5,076 nucleotides of DNA, from NCBI GenBank assembly GCA_031259795.1, contig JAIRLA010000007.1:1-5076 (forward strand), given 5' to 3'. This document shows, in pieces, positions 4,855 to 5,076 of the stretch (positions are counted from its first letter, which is position 1; each line of letters starts with the position of its first letter). The translations under genes were made by a program, and so were the position numbers. The DNA comes from Azoarcus sp. (GTDB taxonomy: Bacteria > Pseudomonadota > Gammaproteobacteria > Burkholderiales > Rhodocyclaceae). The notes below the pieces were generated by a model. It was not told where the DNA came from, did no database searches, and saw only the letters and a list, made by a program, of their open reading frames with translations.

Positions 4855-5076
4855 TGTACAGACTGGAGACATGGGTAACAGGTGTGCCAAGACATGGGTA
4901 ACAGTCTAAATGACATTCGATTCTCTCAAATCGAATGAATGAAAATGATGATGGCAGAAGTAGAGTTTGTACAGGCCATCGGCTTCGAGGCAGGGGCGCA
5001 AGGCGACAGGTTGCCCGACCAGAGCCTTGGAAACACGGAGTTGTCGCCCCTTGAAACTGATCCAGCCTCCCTGCTG
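4855..5076 (-). mobile_element. End of an IS481-like insertion sequence (partial)
   Basis: The outer end probably starts near TGTACA (4855-4860), where the neighbouring repeat is interrupted. Inside it, GACATGGGTAACAG occurs twice (4868-4881 and 4891-4904), 23 bases apart, between the tip and the transposase stop codon; such subterminal repeats are likely transposase binding sites. The other end lies beyond the window, so the exact tip and target duplication cannot be fixed. Confidence 0.7.
4906..5076 (-). CDS. IS481-like transposase, C-terminal 56 residues (5' end off window)
   Basis: The frame is open from the right edge to a TAG at 4906-4908. The peptide contains [39 protein letters not shown] and FDLRES, which I recognise as the conserved tail that follows the DDE (rve) catalytic core in many IS481-family and related transposases. 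The catalytic residues lie outside the window, so whether the enzyme is intact is unknown. The last codons carry a perfect 8-base inverted repeat, ATTCGATT (4915-4922) and AATCGAAT (4929-4936). The gene reads towards the nearer IS end, and the stop codon is about 50 bases from the presumed tip. Confidence 0.85.
   Translation of the reverse strand, partial: QQGGWISFKGRQLRVSKALVGQPVALRPCLEADGLYKLYFCHHHFHSFDLRESNVI

Noticed and set aside
4710..4916. Small minus-strand open frame between yraN and the transposase
   Set aside because: Composed of the interspersed repeats and IS tip read through; no start site or protein features.

Overview
The window looks like part of the chromosome of a GC-rich Gram-negative proteobacterium, most likely a betaproteobacterium. 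The evidence is a type-A RNase P RNA close to the E. coli one, a class II dihydroorotase, an rsmI gene divergent from yraN, and a Sec/lipobox lipoprotein. The class assignment is inferred from gene content and protein similarity recalled from memory; no search was run.

Layout, left to right. (1) 1-935, minus strand: a P4-type tyrosine integrase whose C-terminal end runs off the left edge. It marks the end of an integrated element lying mostly outside the window. (2) 936-1231: no gene. It holds the integrase promoter, a pair of G5-tract repeats around its -10, a strong hairpin that reads as a minus-strand terminator (or possibly a recombination core), and six tandem degenerate heptamers leading into the rnpB promoter. 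(3) 1232-1614, plus strand: rnpB, the catalytic RNA of RNase P. (4) 1671-4222, minus strand: rsmI, pyrC and a small unrecognised lipoprotein gene, closely spaced and probably co-transcribed in that order. (5) 4221-4652, plus strand: yraN, divergent from rsmI; the two apparent start codons share one CATG. (6) 4653-4854: no gene, but a stack of palindromic interspersed repeats. (7) 4855-5076: the end of an insertion sequence, with the last 56 codons of an IS481-like transposase on the minus strand and a tandem subterminal repeat.

The core is housekeeping: tRNA 5' maturation (rnpB), 16S rRNA methylation at C1402 (rsmI), pyrimidine synthesis (pyrC) and an uncharacterised nuclease-fold protein (yraN). 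Two mobile elements flank it: an integrase-type element beside the 5' side of rnpB, and an IS beyond yraN that appears to sit in an interspersed repeat. No clear new biological system is visible. The points most worth a second look are the intergenic structures: the heptamer array in the rnpB promoter, the three-copy 8-mer and hairpin upstream of the integrase, the shared rsmI/yraN start, and the IS inserted at the edge of a palindromic repeat.
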